From: Alphaproteobacteria bacterium
GTDB lineage: Bacteria > Pseudomonadota > Alphaproteobacteria > Rhizobiales > Hyphomicrobiaceae
Length of the DNA stretch: 34,495 nucleotides
Direction: 5' to 3'
Assembly: GCA_022600345.1 (NCBI GenBank)
Contig: JAHZKP010000127.1
Location: forward strand, 1-34,495
Part shown: positions 1 through 7,462 of the stretch, piece by piece
Position numbering within the stretch: position 1 is the stretch's first letter
Layout: each line of letters opens with the position of its first letter
Translations under genes and position numbers: made by a program
The notes under the pieces: generated by a model
The model's input: the letters and a program-made list of their open reading frames with translations, nothing else
Told to the model about the DNA's origin: nothing
Database searches by the model: none

Positions 1-16
1 AAGCGGTGCATTCTTG

Positions 17-154
17 TGAACGTTCATTCGGTCCTCCGGAGAATCACTGACGTTGCGCAACATCAGCGTTCCCGGTCCTGACCGAATGGACAATCTCCAA
101 TGGAGAAAGCGAACAACCTTCTGGAAATACACATCTAGCATCCGCGGCCGGCCG
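17..154. repeat. cluster of short perfect palindromes
   Basis: The first 159 bases hold no supported gene. They contain six short inverted repeats: TGAACGTTCA (17-26), CTCCGGAG (34-41), GTTGCGCAAC (52-61), CGGTC/GACCG with a 2-base spacer (73-84), CTCCA/TGGAG with a 1-base spacer (95-105) and CGGCCGGCCG (145-154). They lie downstream of the minus-strand gene that ends at 160. They could be processing or binding sites, or chance; no function is assigned. Confidence 0.35.
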
Positions 155-159
155 TGAAA

Positions 160-486
160 TCAGTCCCCGTAGTCAAACGAATCTGGGAACAGGTTGCCGC
201 TTTCATCGCGCTGGAAGCTTAACCTCACGGAAATGGAATCGCCTTCATCGGGCTTGCACACCGCGGTCAATTCGACCGCCTCCTTCTCGATCTTTTCGCT
301 GAATTTGATCGGCTTGTCGCATGGCTCAAGGATCGACAAAGCACTGGAAACAGCCGAAAGCGCAGTTGAAGAACTGAAGTAGCGCGAAAAGTCGACGCTA
401 TCGGCAGCCCGGCTTGAAACCGATGTCGCAACAAGCACGCCACCGCAAATCAACACACCTTTGAACAGGCTAGAAACCAGCTTCAT
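160..486 (-). CDS. small secreted hypothetical protein
   Basis: This encodes about 108 aa starting MKLVSSLFKG. An N-terminal signal peptide has a hydrophobic core LICGGVLVATSVSS and a likely cleavage after SRA (near residue 27), so the mature part of about 80 residues should be periplasmic or exported. The start was chosen because GGAG lies 6 bases upstream of this ATG. The reading frame stays open upstream, but the extra residues look non-coding. The mature part has two cysteines (in EPCDKP and AVCKPD) that could form a disulfide, and an acidic C-terminus. I do not recognise the family. It stands alone, with about 460 bp of palindrome-rich DNA between it and the next minus-strand gene. Confidence 0.6.
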   Translation of the reverse strand: MKLVSSLFKGVLICGGVLVATSVSSRAADSVDFSRYFSSSTALSAVSSALSILEPCDKPIKFSEKIEKEAVELTAVCKPDEGDSISVRLSFQRDESGNLFPDSFDYGD

Positions 487-732
487 TTCAATCTCCATGA
501 AACTTGAGCCGCCTGCCACCTCTCGCCCGCCAGAAATTTGACGAGGTGGAATAGCATGGCTCATTTGGGATGTGAGAGCAGGTAGGAAAACCCACTCCCG
601 ATACGTCAAACGGTAAGACAGGCCATTCGTAGGATAACGTTCATTCAATTCACCCTAGTCAGCGAATCCTCCACGCTGAAAGAAAGGTCAGAGGAGTGAC
701 CGATAGATCAAAACAAACCAGCAGTTCAAGAG

Positions 733-764
733 AAAATGGCAACCCTGGTAAGGGTCGCCATTTT
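733..764 (-). terminator. hairpin terminator candidate
   Basis: A 13-base stem (733-745 with 752-764) has one mismatch and a 6-base loop. Read on the minus strand it ends in TTTTCTCTT, so it could terminate transcription of the large gene that ends at 953. The plus strand also has a T-rich flank (TTTTGATTTCTT), so it may act in both directions. Confidence 0.5.
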
Positions 765-782
765 GATTTCTTCTAACTAGAG

Positions 783-804
783 CCCTTGTGAGAAGCGCGG
801 GCTA
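783..804 (-). repeat. dispersed 22-bp motif, copy 1
   Basis: The plus-strand sequence CCCTTGTGAGAAGCGCGGGC followed by TA matches three other sites in the window (4870-4892, 6740-6761, 16161-16182). The approximate plus-strand consensus is CCCTGTGAGAAAGGCGGGCT. All four sit 90-300 bp upstream of a minus-strand start codon; here the start is at 486. Confidence 0.45.
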
Positions 805-864
805 GAGCATCATCCGACCATACGCGATCACACTTCGTGATCGAATGGTCGGATAAAGATGCTC
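804..864. repeat. long intergenic palindrome, copy 1
   Basis: The left arm AGAGCATCATCCGACCAT (804-821) pairs with the right arm ending at 864, with a small bulge. Inside it is a second perfect stem, CGATCAC/GTGATCG (825-831 with 837-843) around a 5-base loop. The form 'agagcat.atccga ... tcggat.aagatgctct' resembles a palindromic element common between genes in Rhizobiales. It is probably a mobile or repetitive intergenic element and may fold in RNA. Confidence 0.6.
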
Positions 865-877
865 TACACCTATGATT

Positions 878-943
878 CTAGAGCAACTTTATCCGATCTA
901 TGAATCGCTGAAGGCGATTCCGTTAGATCGGATGTTGCTCTAG
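878..943. repeat. long intergenic palindrome, copy 2
   Basis: The outer arms CTAGAGCAAC (878-887) and ATCCGATCTA (891-900) pair with TAGATCGGAT and GTTGCTCTAG (924-943), leaving a 3-base bulge. An inner stem GAATCGC/GCGATTC (902-908 with 914-920) caps the structure. The outer 'agagca...tccga' is shared with the palindrome at 804-864, but the inner stem differs, so these are two divergent members of one family in tandem. It begins 10 bases after the stop codon of the large minus-strand gene. Confidence 0.6.
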
Positions 944-952
944 TAGCGAGAG

Positions 953-3565
953 TTAACGGCAACCTTTGCCTGGAATAAACCGCTTTCCAGGTGGGCAACG
1001 ACGCTTGGCGCCTTGGGCACGCCTGCGTGCTGCCTGCTGGGCCCGACGGCGAGCTGCCTGCTGGGCACGCGCCCGATTGGCCTGTTGAGCCCGCTTGCGC
1101 GCAGCCTGCTTGGCACGGGCACGGTTGGCTTTCTGAGCACGCGCCCGATTGGCCTTCTGCGCACGCGCACGGTTTCGCGCAGCCGCCTGGGCCTTTGCAC
1201 GTTGCCGCTTGGCCTGTTGGGCCCGCTTGCGAGCAGCACTCTTCTGAGCTTTTGCCTTGCGCGCCTTGTTGGCCCGTGCGGCAGCCGCCTTGCGTTTGGC
1301 TGCATTCTTGCGAGCTGCGTTCTTCTTGGCTGCGGCTCGCTTGGCAGCGTTCTTCCTGGCAGCCGCTTTCTTCGCAGCAGCCCGTTTTGCAGCCGAGTTT
1401 TTCGCAGCTTTCCGCTTTTTGGCGATAGCAGCTTTTTGAGCAGCGGCCTTTTTGCGGGCCGCAGCCGCTTTCTGTTGCGCCCTCTTCTTGGCGGCAGCAG
1501 CTTTCTTTGCACCGTTCTTGCGGGCCTGCTTTGCCTTCTGGGCAGCTTTCCTCTTGGCAAGTGCAGCCTGCTTTTGAGCACGCTTACGCTTCGCCTTTAA
1601 GGCTTTCTGCTTGGCGAGCGCAGCTTTCTTGCCACCCTTCTTGCCGTTCAAAAGCCCCTTCCGCTTCTTGGCAAGTGCCGCCCGCTTCTTGGCCAAAGCA
1701 GCCCTCTTGGCAGCATTCTTGCGGGCCAAAGCCCCCTTCTTGCCGCCCTTTTTGCCATTCAGAAGAGCATTCTTCTTGGCCAACGCGGCCTTGCGCTTGG
1801 CAAGTGCTGCCCGGCGTTTTGCATTCAGCTTACCGCCCAGGCCTTTCCGGTTCTTGCCACCAAAGCCTTCGCGCCCCGGCCCTTTAAGGCCCTTGCGGTT
1901 CTTGCCACCCGGCAGCAGCGCATTTTTACGGCGCTTTGCTTTGAACAATCCGGCCTTGCCGCGAAGAGCATTTTTGCGCTTCAAATTACGCAGCCGTGCA
2001 GCAGCCGGAATGATGCGGTTGCGACCGCGAGCAAAGTTTTTGGGCTTGCGGCGAACGAACCCGCGGTTCTGCTTAAGTCCCCAGCCAGGCTTGAACCCGC
2101 GAGCGCGTCGAGGCCTGAAGAAGTTGACATTGATGTTGACGTTGTTGCGGGCCAGCAGCGGACGCGGACGGCGCCACAGCGGGCGTTTCCAGCGTGGACG
2201 GGTAACCGCGGCAAAGACAATGGCACCACCCAGGATTGCCACAACCGGCGTAATCACTGGCGGACGAACGATGATCACCGGAGGCGGTGGTTCAACATAG
2301 ACTTCAACGACATCGTAATCGTTGTAGTAGCCCGGATAGTCATACCAGTCGTCGACATCGTCTTCGACATCTTCGACGACATACACAGGCTCTTCGTCGA
2401 CAACGTGGACCGGCTCTTCGTAGTAGGTCTTCTTGCGGCGCGGCTTGCTGCGCGATGCAACACGATTGGCCTTTCTGAACTTCGGCTTGCTGGTGGTCGG
2501 CTCATCGACATCGACGACTTCCTCGCCCTCAATGGCTTCTTCACCTTCCTCGGCAAGAATTTCTTCACCTTCTTCGAAGGTTTCTTCCTCGTCGATTGAA
2601 GCGACTTCTTCTTCCTCGGTCGCATCCGGGTCGAGAGCTGCTACGTCGGTCTCTTCATCGACTTCCCCGTCAGCTAAAACGTCTTCCTCTTCTTCAATGA
2701 GGTCGGCATCGCCTTGGGCTTCGTTGGGATCGATGTTGGCTTCAGCCAGTTCGGCTTCGTCCTTTTCCTGGATACCGGTCAAGGCGAGGTAAAGCTGGAA
2801 CTCCGTTGAAACAGGGAGCGAATCTTCCAGCTTCTGACAGGACAGCGCATTGGCGTCCGGATCGTAAACCGGATGCATATAGCCAAATAGCTGACGCGTG
2901 GCGTAAGTCTGCAGGCCGACTTCCAGCTTCACGCCTTCGGCGATCTCGCCTTCCTGCGGCTCCTGCGTAGCGATCACCTGTTGGGCGACAGCGGCCAGAT
3001 CGTGCGAAGTGAAGTTCTCGCCCCACTCCCTAAGGTCATCCCGGCCAGTCACTTCAAGACTTTCGCGCAGTCCCGTCAGCATTGGATCGAGTTTGCCGTC
3101 AATGGGATCATCGCATTTGCAGTCGACGGCCTTGCCCAGCTTCTTATAGAGCCTCTTGCCGCCATTCTCATCGAAGTTCGGACCCCACGACACCGCATCG
3201 TACTCATCGCTCATGATGGCGATCTTGGCGTCTTTGTCCGAACCGGTCTTGCTGCCGAACACGAATTTCGGGGTCTTGCGGGTTTCGCCGGCGATGCGTT
3301 GTTGTTTCCACCGATGGATGGCGCGCGCGATGACAGGCGGCTTACCGTCTTTCAACGCAGTCAGGAGGCCTTCCAGCCCCCGGCCTTTTCGTTCTTTGGA
3401 GACAGTGCACCGGGCAAGCTTGGAATCGAGCTCCACTGATGCGGCGACTTTCTTGATGTCGACTGTATCGGATTTCTCACCCTTCGCCGACGCGGTACCG
3501 ATACCGGCGGCGAGTATGATGGGAACCGACGCCAGTCGGAGACGCGTTCGTGTCGGCCAGGTCAT
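953..3565 (-). CDS. secreted or anchored protein with giant Lys/Arg/Ala tail
   Basis: This is an 870-aa protein of unrecognised family. Residues 1-28 look like a signal peptide (VPIILAAGIGTASA). Residues 30-280 form a possible globular domain with cysteines in ARCTV, DCKCDD and LSCQK. Residues 283-356 are extremely acidic (runs such as EEEEDV and EEGEEILAEE). Residues 380-425 are Tyr/Glu/Asp-rich. Residues 426-454 (PPPPVIIVRPPVITPVVAIL then GGAIVFAA) could be a proline-rich membrane segment. From about 455 to 853 the protein is almost only K, R, A, N, Q and G, like a histone H1 tail, including a duplicated segment around NGKKGGKK. It ends in seven octamer repeats and a Cys-bracketed end (RRCPPGKRFIPGKGCR). 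The start gives the signal peptide, with GGGG about 8 bases upstream. The mixed charge suggests cell-wall, polyanion or DNA binding, or self-assembly; this is inference. Confidence 0.8.
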   Translation of the reverse strand: MTWPTRTRLRLASVPIILAAGIGTASAKGEKSDTVDIKKVAASVELDSKLARCTVSKERKGRGLEGLLTALKDGKPPVIARAIHRWKQQRIAGETRKTPKFVFGSKTGSDKDAKIAIMSDEYDAVSWGPNFDENGGKRLYKKLGKAVDCKCDDPIDGKLDPMLTGLRESLEVTGRDDLREWGENFTSHDLAAVAQQVIATQEPQEGEIAEGVKLEVGLQTYATRQLFGYMHPVYDPDANALSCQKLEDSLPVSTEFQLYLALTGIQEKDEAELAEANIDPNEAQGDADLIEEEEDVLADGEVDEETDVAALDPDATEEEEVASIDEEETFEEGEEILAEEGEEAIEGEEVVDVDEPTTSKPKFRKANRVASRSKPRRKKTYYEEPVHVVDEEPVYVVEDVEDDVDDWYDYPGYYNDYDVVEVYVEPPPPVIIVRPPVITPVVAILGGAIVFAAVTRPRWKRPLWRRPRPLLARNNVNINVNFFRPRRARGFKPGWGLKQNRGFVRRKPKNFARGRNRIIPAAARLRNLKRKNALRGKAGLFKAKRRKNALLPGGKNRKGLKGPGREGFGGKNRKGLGGKLNAKRRAALAKRKAALAKKNALLNGKKGGKKGALARKNAAKRAALAKKRAALAKKRKGLLNGKKGGKKAALAKQKALKAKRKRAQKQAALAKRKAAQKAKQARKNGAKKAAAAKKRAQQKAAAARKKAAAQKAAIAKKRKAAKNSAAKRAAAKKAAARKNAAKRAAAKKNAARKNAAKRKAAAARANKARKAKAQKSAARKRAQQAKRQRAKAQAAARNRARAQKANRARAQKANRARAKQAARKRAQQANRARAQQAARRRAQQAARRRAQGAKRRCPPGKRFIPGKGCR
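1007..1174 (-). repeat. 24-bp tandem repeat encoding octamers
   Basis: Seven in-frame 24-bp units encode an octamer related to NRARAQKA (then NRARAKQA, ARKRAQQA, NRARAQQA, ARRRAQQA, ARRRAQGA). They cover residues 798-853 of the 870-aa protein. The period is stable while third positions and charged residues vary, which suggests expansion followed by selection for a basic helix. Confidence 0.7.
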
Positions 3566-3738
3566 ATCTTCAACCCCATTGTCATTGTTCCAAAGGTTGA
3601 TCCGGATCGAGATAGCCGGACTGCTCCAACCTTCACGGTGGGAATGAGCGGTAACAACCGCATCCTGCCTGCGGGCAGATGAACAGGCCCAAAATACGAT
3701 GATTTTGGAAAAATTCTCTGTTCCGCAGGGAACATTGA

Positions 3739-3815
3739 CTGGTGTTCCGTTTCAGACATTTGCCACCACTCGATGCTGGGTTGTCAGCAAATGACTGAAA
3801 CGAGAGGAACACCAG
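3739..3815. repeat. imperfect inverted repeat, first of a tandem pair
   Basis: Arms 3739-3763 and 3787-3815 share CTGGTGTTCC, CGTTTCAG and ATTTGC in inverted form. There is one mismatch and a 4-base insertion (AGAG) in the right arm. It lies in the 500-bp gene-free interval (3566-4069) upstream of the 870-aa protein gene. It could be a cruciform, an sRNA or a mobile element end. Confidence 0.5.
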
Positions 3816-3828
3816 CAAGATTATGTTT

Positions 3829-3907
3829 CCAGTGTAGCCTTTGTCTTTGACGTTTGCTCGCCAACAGAGCAGCAGAACGCAGGCAAACGCCAAAGACGCT
3901 ACACTGG
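3829..3907. repeat. imperfect inverted repeat, second of a tandem pair
   Basis: Arms 3829-3857 (CCAGTGTAGC...GACGTTTGC) and 3883-3907 (GCAAACGCC...GCTACACTGG) pair with a 4-base insertion in the left arm and one mismatch. It starts 13 bases after the previous inverted repeat and has the same size and design. The rest of 3566-4069 shows nothing else I can support. Confidence 0.5.
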
Positions 3908-4069
3908 CAAATTAGCACGTAAAGCCGCAATCTGACAGCGTTTAGACCATGTGGCCTTGAGGCAATCTAAATCGCCGCGGTGCTTTAATCTTGCAGCCCG
4001 CCCGGCACCGGTTTTGCAAAATCACACGAGCATGCGCCAAGCTGAATGAAATGGGCAGTTACAGACCGC

Positions 4070-4678
4070 TTACCGGATCACAAGGCCCGGAAACCGGTGT
4101 CGTCCTTCTTCCGCCTCGGTCAGATCAACCGGTCCAATTGGACGCGAAAACTCGACGTCGGGCGGCACCGCCAAAACGTTAAAGTCCGCCTCATGCAGCG
4201 CCCCTTTAAGAGTCGCGTCTTCCGTTATACTCAATTTATAGTAAAGACCATTCCAGGCATCGATACCGTAATCGGTCGGCCCCTTGTGCAGAAATAATAG
4301 ACGGTATTCCAGGTCCACCAGATCCTGGTTGGTAATTTTGTCCTTCAATTTATAAGGATAAGGCAAATAACACACGGTTTGCTTTTTACCATCGATGCAA
4401 CGAAACGGCCGCATGGACAGGAATTTCTCGACGAACTTCTTTTCATTGATTTGTACTGAAATACGGCTCGCCCCCTCCTTCGATGAGAAATCGACGTCAC
4501 CGATCGGATATTCTTTACCCGCCGCATCCACCAGGTAGATGGTCTTGGTGCCTTCCGGCAACTTCCCGCCCGCCACCTTCTCAGCAGCCGACGATATCGA
4601 GACAACGCCTCCATTGCCGATCACCAGCATCGCGGCCAGCAACACTCCCGCCGCAAGTCTCAAGTACGCCCTGCCCAT
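4070..4678 (-). CDS. periplasmic hypothetical protein near quinoprotein genes
   Basis: This encodes about 202 aa. The N-terminus MGRAYLRLAAGVLLAAMLVI continues with a hydrophobic stretch and a plausible signal peptidase site near SSAAEK. The mature protein has two cysteines 8 residues apart (RCIDGKKQTVC), followed by an aromatic stretch YLPYPYKLKDKITNQDL. I do not recognise a family. The chosen ATG has AAGG 8 bases upstream. Another ATG at 4702 has a better-placed GGGAG and would add 8 residues, so the start is uncertain. It lies on the same strand and downstream of two PQQ-catabolism-associated genes but is separated from them by 288 bp, so its link to them is only positional. Confidence 0.7.
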   Translation of the reverse strand: MGRAYLRLAAGVLLAAMLVIGNGGVVSISSAAEKVAGGKLPEGTKTIYLVDAAGKEYPIGDVDFSSKEGASRISVQINEKKFVEKFLSMRPFRCIDGKKQTVCYLPYPYKLKDKITNQDLVDLEYRLLFLHKGPTDYGIDAWNGLYYKLSITEDATLKGALHEADFNVLAVPPDVEFSRPIGPVDLTEAEEGRHRFPGLVIR

Positions 4679-4869
4679 CGTATGACCCTTCTGCACCTGC
4701 ATTGGCATCTCCCAAGACCGCCTGATGTCGCGCGCACAGCTCTCTCCGGCCGGAAACACGCGGGCTTAATTGACACCTGTAATGCTAAACCAATTGTCCG
4801 CCCACTTTCCAATACACAGTCGCGTGATCGCAACCCGTCTGCCCGCGGCCGGGGTCATGACGTTCCGCT

Positions 4870-4892
4870 CCAATGTGAGAAAGGTGGGCCAA
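4870..4892 (-). repeat. dispersed 22-bp motif, copy 2
   Basis: The plus-strand sequence CCAATGTGAGAAAGGTGGGC then CAA lies in the 288-bp gap (4679-4966), about 190 bp upstream of the minus-strand start at 4678. It keeps TGTGAGAAAGG and GGGC of the motif seen at three other sites. Nothing else supportable was seen in the gap. Confidence 0.4.
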
Positions 4893-4966
4893 GTTCGCGA
4901 ACAAAGGCGGGTTAAAGGGGGCAGGAATTTATGGCACAGATAACCGCCGGCTGAAGCCGCCACTTT

Positions 4967-5611
4967 TTACCGCTCGTCGCCGCCTTCGACGGCAACCCGA
5001 ACAGGTTGCGAAAGAACGGTCTCATTGTCCCAATCGCTCCAGCCATCGGTGCCTTCGGGATACCAATAAAGCGTCGTGTACCCCATTGAGGCCGCCCGCT
5101 TCGTCGCATTCCACGCCATCCAACAATCCGATTGGCAGTAAAAAAGCAGCGGCTTGGTTTTGTCTCCTGCCGTCAGCCTGTCGAGGTTTTGAGCAAAGTA
5201 GCGTTCCAATATTGCTGGCAGCTTGCCAAGACCAACATCTGGAAGCCACGTCGAACCAGGGATATTAAGACGCGGCCTGGTCATCCGCCACTGACCGGAC
5301 TTGGGATCGAACCCCGGCCCATAAGATGGCATAACGTCGATAAGCACCGTCAGCCCATCCCTGGCCAGCTTCTCAACCTCCTCCGTGGAGACCCGTTTTC
5401 CTCCCGGTACGGTGTCAGGCAGCGCCGCCCGGTACCGCGAAATCCGGTACCCCGTCGCTTCATCGAATTTTGGCTTTGCCCCCGCGACAGCGCCGCTCGC
5501 CGAGCCAAAAGCCACAACCATGATTGCTGCAGCCAGGCCGACAACAAGCCGACTCGCCGGTATTACCGTGGTGATGGGAAAATCCGAGAAACGGTATCGC
5601 TGTACCAACAT
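4967..5611 (-). CDS. PQQ-dependent catabolism-associated CXXCW motif protein
   Basis: This 214-aa periplasmic protein belongs to the family named for a CXXCW motif found with quinoprotein alcohol oxidation. An N-terminal hydrophobic segment (residues 20-40) serves as signal or anchor. Residues 88-185 look rhodanese-like: VLIDVMP strand, then LLFYCQSDCWMAWNATKRA with Cys159, Cys163 and Trp164, then MGYTTLYWYPEGTDGW. The cysteine sits where rhodanese places its active-site loop, but activity is not known. The ATG overlaps the stop codon of the upstream beta-propeller gene (TGATG), so the two are translationally coupled; an upstream in-frame start would only extend into that gene. Confidence 0.85.
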   Translation of the reverse strand: MLVQRYRFSDFPITTVIPASRLVVGLAAAIMVVAFGSASGAVAGAKPKFDEATGYRISRYRAALPDTVPGGKRVSTEEVEKLARDGLTVLIDVMPSYGPGFDPKSGQWRMTRPRLNIPGSTWLPDVGLGKLPAILERYFAQNLDRLTAGDKTKPLLFYCQSDCWMAWNATKRAASMGYTTLYWYPEGTDGWSDWDNETVLSQPVRVAVEGGDER

Positions 5612-6621
5612 CACTTTTTCGTCTGTTTCAGCGCCAGCCCCCACGGGTAGCGACCCACCGTAATCGACTTGATCGGCTTTAGGGTTGCAACATTGATTGC
5701 CGTCACGTCGTTTGAAACGCCGTTGGTGGTGAACAAAAGTTTCTCATCGGGTGTCAATTCCAGATGCCAGACTCGTTGGCCGACAAGGATGTATTTCTTC
5801 ACCTTCATGCTTTCCATGTCGACGACAGCAACCCGGTTCGCCGGCCCCAGCGCAATGAACGCAGTCTTGTCATCGTGGGTCAATTCCATACCGACCGGCT
5901 GGATGACATCCTCCGTCAATCCTGGAATCTCAAAGGAGAGCTTCTTGATGATTTTGCGCGTCTCCATATCGACAATCGAGACCGTTCCGCCGATCTCCGA
6001 GGAAACCCATAGGTACCGGCCATCGGACGTGAATTCGGCATGTCGGGGCCGCTGGTCGACCAGGATATTGTCGAAAACCTCGTAGTTCGACGTATCGATC
6101 AGGTGCGCCATATTCGTCGTTTCAGATGTCGTCACCGCGATCTTGTCATCCGGTGACACCGCCATGCCCTCAGGCTCGATTCCCACATCCACCTGCTTGA
6201 GCACCTTGCGGCTATCGACGTCGACAACTGTCGTCACCGCATTGTCTTCATTGGCGATGAACAACCGCTTCCCGTCTGACGAAATTGCGAACTGCTCGGG
6301 ATCCTCACCAGATGGCAGGTTATGCAGAAATTTGTCGGTTGCCGCATCATAGACCTGAACCGCGTCACTATCGCTGGCACACACGAAAAACCGCTTTTGA
6401 TCGGGTGAGAACAAAATGCCCCGCGGCCGCATCCCGACATTGAACGTCCTAATGACGCCCAGCGACTTGGTGTCGATTACCGAAACCGTGTTGTCTTTTT
6501 CATTGGAAACGTAAAGCTCATGGGCTCTGGCCGGCTGAGAAGCCTGAACGCTGAACGTTATTGCAAGCGCCAACCCGAACTGCCCTACGAAACGACAGGC
6601 ATGGCGATTTTGCCGAGCCAT
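5611..6621 (-). CDS. PQQ-dependent catabolism-associated beta-propeller protein
   Basis: This encodes 336 aa. A signal peptide (residues 1-33, cleaving near PARA-HEL) precedes about seven YVTN-type beta-propeller blades of roughly 42 residues, each with a version of 'VSNEKDNTVSVIDTKSL..I.TF.VG..P.G...SPD'. The fold and context match the beta-propeller protein encoded with PQQ-dependent alcohol dehydrogenases. It is presumably a periplasmic binding or scaffolding partner without known catalysis. The start was chosen at the ATG preceded by GAGGAGG with 6 bases spacing; an ATG six codons upstream lacks this. It is the first gene of a minus-strand operon divergent from the cytochrome c gene at 7019. 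Confidence 0.85.
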   Translation of the reverse strand: MARQNRHACRFVGQFGLALAITFSVQASQPARAHELYVSNEKDNTVSVIDTKSLGVIRTFNVGMRPRGILFSPDQKRFFVCASDSDAVQVYDAATDKFLHNLPSGEDPEQFAISSDGKRLFIANEDNAVTTVVDVDSRKVLKQVDVGIEPEGMAVSPDDKIAVTTSETTNMAHLIDTSNYEVFDNILVDQRPRHAEFTSDGRYLWVSSEIGGTVSIVDMETRKIIKKLSFEIPGLTEDVIQPVGMELTHDDKTAFIALGPANRVAVVDMESMKVKKYILVGQRVWHLELTPDEKLLFTTNGVSNDVTAINVATLKPIKSITVGRYPWGLALKQTKK

Positions 6622-6739
6622 CGAGTTCCTCCTCAACATTTATTTTCCGACCACGGACTGCAGAATGCCGGCGTATGGTCCATCAAAAAGGAATTCCAAC
6701 GCAGCCTGTCAGCCATTTGACCTGCGTGACGCTCTACCA

Positions 6740-6761
6740 CCCTGAGAGAAAGGCGGGCGAA
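6740..6761 (-). repeat. dispersed 22-bp motif, copy 3
   Basis: The plus-strand sequence CCCTGAGAGAAAGGCGGGCG then AA lies about 120 bp upstream of the beta-propeller start at 6621. It sits inside the 397-bp divergent intergenic region 6622-7018, which should carry promoters for both quinoprotein operons. I could not pick convincing -35/-10 or sigma-54 boxes there. Confidence 0.4.
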
Positions 6762-7018
6762 CGCCATCAATTCCTCCTATAGGTAGATGACCGGAGCATG
6801 GCTTTGCATGTGTACTATGGTATCTGCGATATTTTCCCGAATTCCGATGCAGTTGTTCCCGCGCAAAAGCCCCGTTCCCAGGTCAACAAAAGGCCTAAGG
6901 TTAAATCGAATTACTTATGTGTTTTAAACTTATTGCCAGTGTTACGACACTGCGCCGCCACCTTATAAGAGTGTTCTGGGGAATATTCGGAAACGACTCT
7001 TCGAAGGAGTGTGCCTAC

Positions 7019-7450
7019 ATGCGACTTATTCGTGGCCTCGCCACGTGTCTGACAATTTCGATTGCCGCCATCTGCGGCGCCTCGCTCGCGAGCGCTCATG
7101 GCGACGTGACGCCTCAACCCGTCGACACCACAGGACTTGAACCCCTGGGCAAGGAATGGCGCGAAACCAACCCTTATCGTGGCAACGAACGCGCGATCGA
7201 AATCGGCATATCGGGCTACGCTCAGAACTGCGCCCGTTGCCATGGTCTGCAGGTCATCTCCGGCGGCCTGTCACCTGACCTTCGCTACCTGGACAAAGGC
7301 GATGAAGGCGACGAGTGGTTCATGGAGCGCGTCCGCAACGGCGCCAAGAAATCTGACGGCACGACAATCATGCCGGCTTTCGAAGGCGTAATCAGCCAGG
7401 AAGCCATCTGGGCGATCCGCACCTACGTCGAATCCAAATACGAAGAGTGA
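7019..7450 (+). CDS. pedF: cytochrome c-550, PedF-like
   Basis: A 143-aa periplasmic c-type cytochrome. The signal peptide ends near ASAHG (residues 1-27). The heme-binding motif CARCH (C71, C74, H75) is followed by a likely axial methionine in TIMPAF (M118). This matches the PedF-type c550 encoded with quinoprotein ethanol dehydrogenases, which accept electrons from PQQH2 and pass them to the oxidase. The start has GAAGGAG 9 bases upstream. The next gene begins 12 bases after the stop, so it heads an operon. The PedF symbol is by family resemblance; ExaB-like cytochromes are the alternative. Confidence 0.85.
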   Translation: MRLIRGLATCLTISIAAICGASLASAHGDVTPQPVDTTGLEPLGKEWRETNPYRGNERAIEIGISGYAQNCARCHGLQVISGGLSPDLRYLDKGDEGDEWFMERVRNGAKKSDGTTIMPAFEGVISQEAIWAIRTYVESKYEE

Positions 7451-7462
7451 GCACACGGCCGT

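Noticed and set aside
940-3026. Several open frames on both strands overlapping the 870-aa gene
   Set aside because: They are shadows of a low-complexity GC-rich coding region; they lack signal peptides, ribosome sites and family features.
3633-3893. 86-aa minus-strand frame with a hydrophobic start
   Set aside because: It runs across two inverted repeats, has no good ribosome site and shows no recognisable domain.
6781-6840. Possible sigma-54 promoter (TGGC...TGCA) between the divergent quinoprotein operons
   Set aside because: The spacing between GG and GC does not fit the fixed 10-base requirement. The same problem applies to TGGC...TGCA near 26407.
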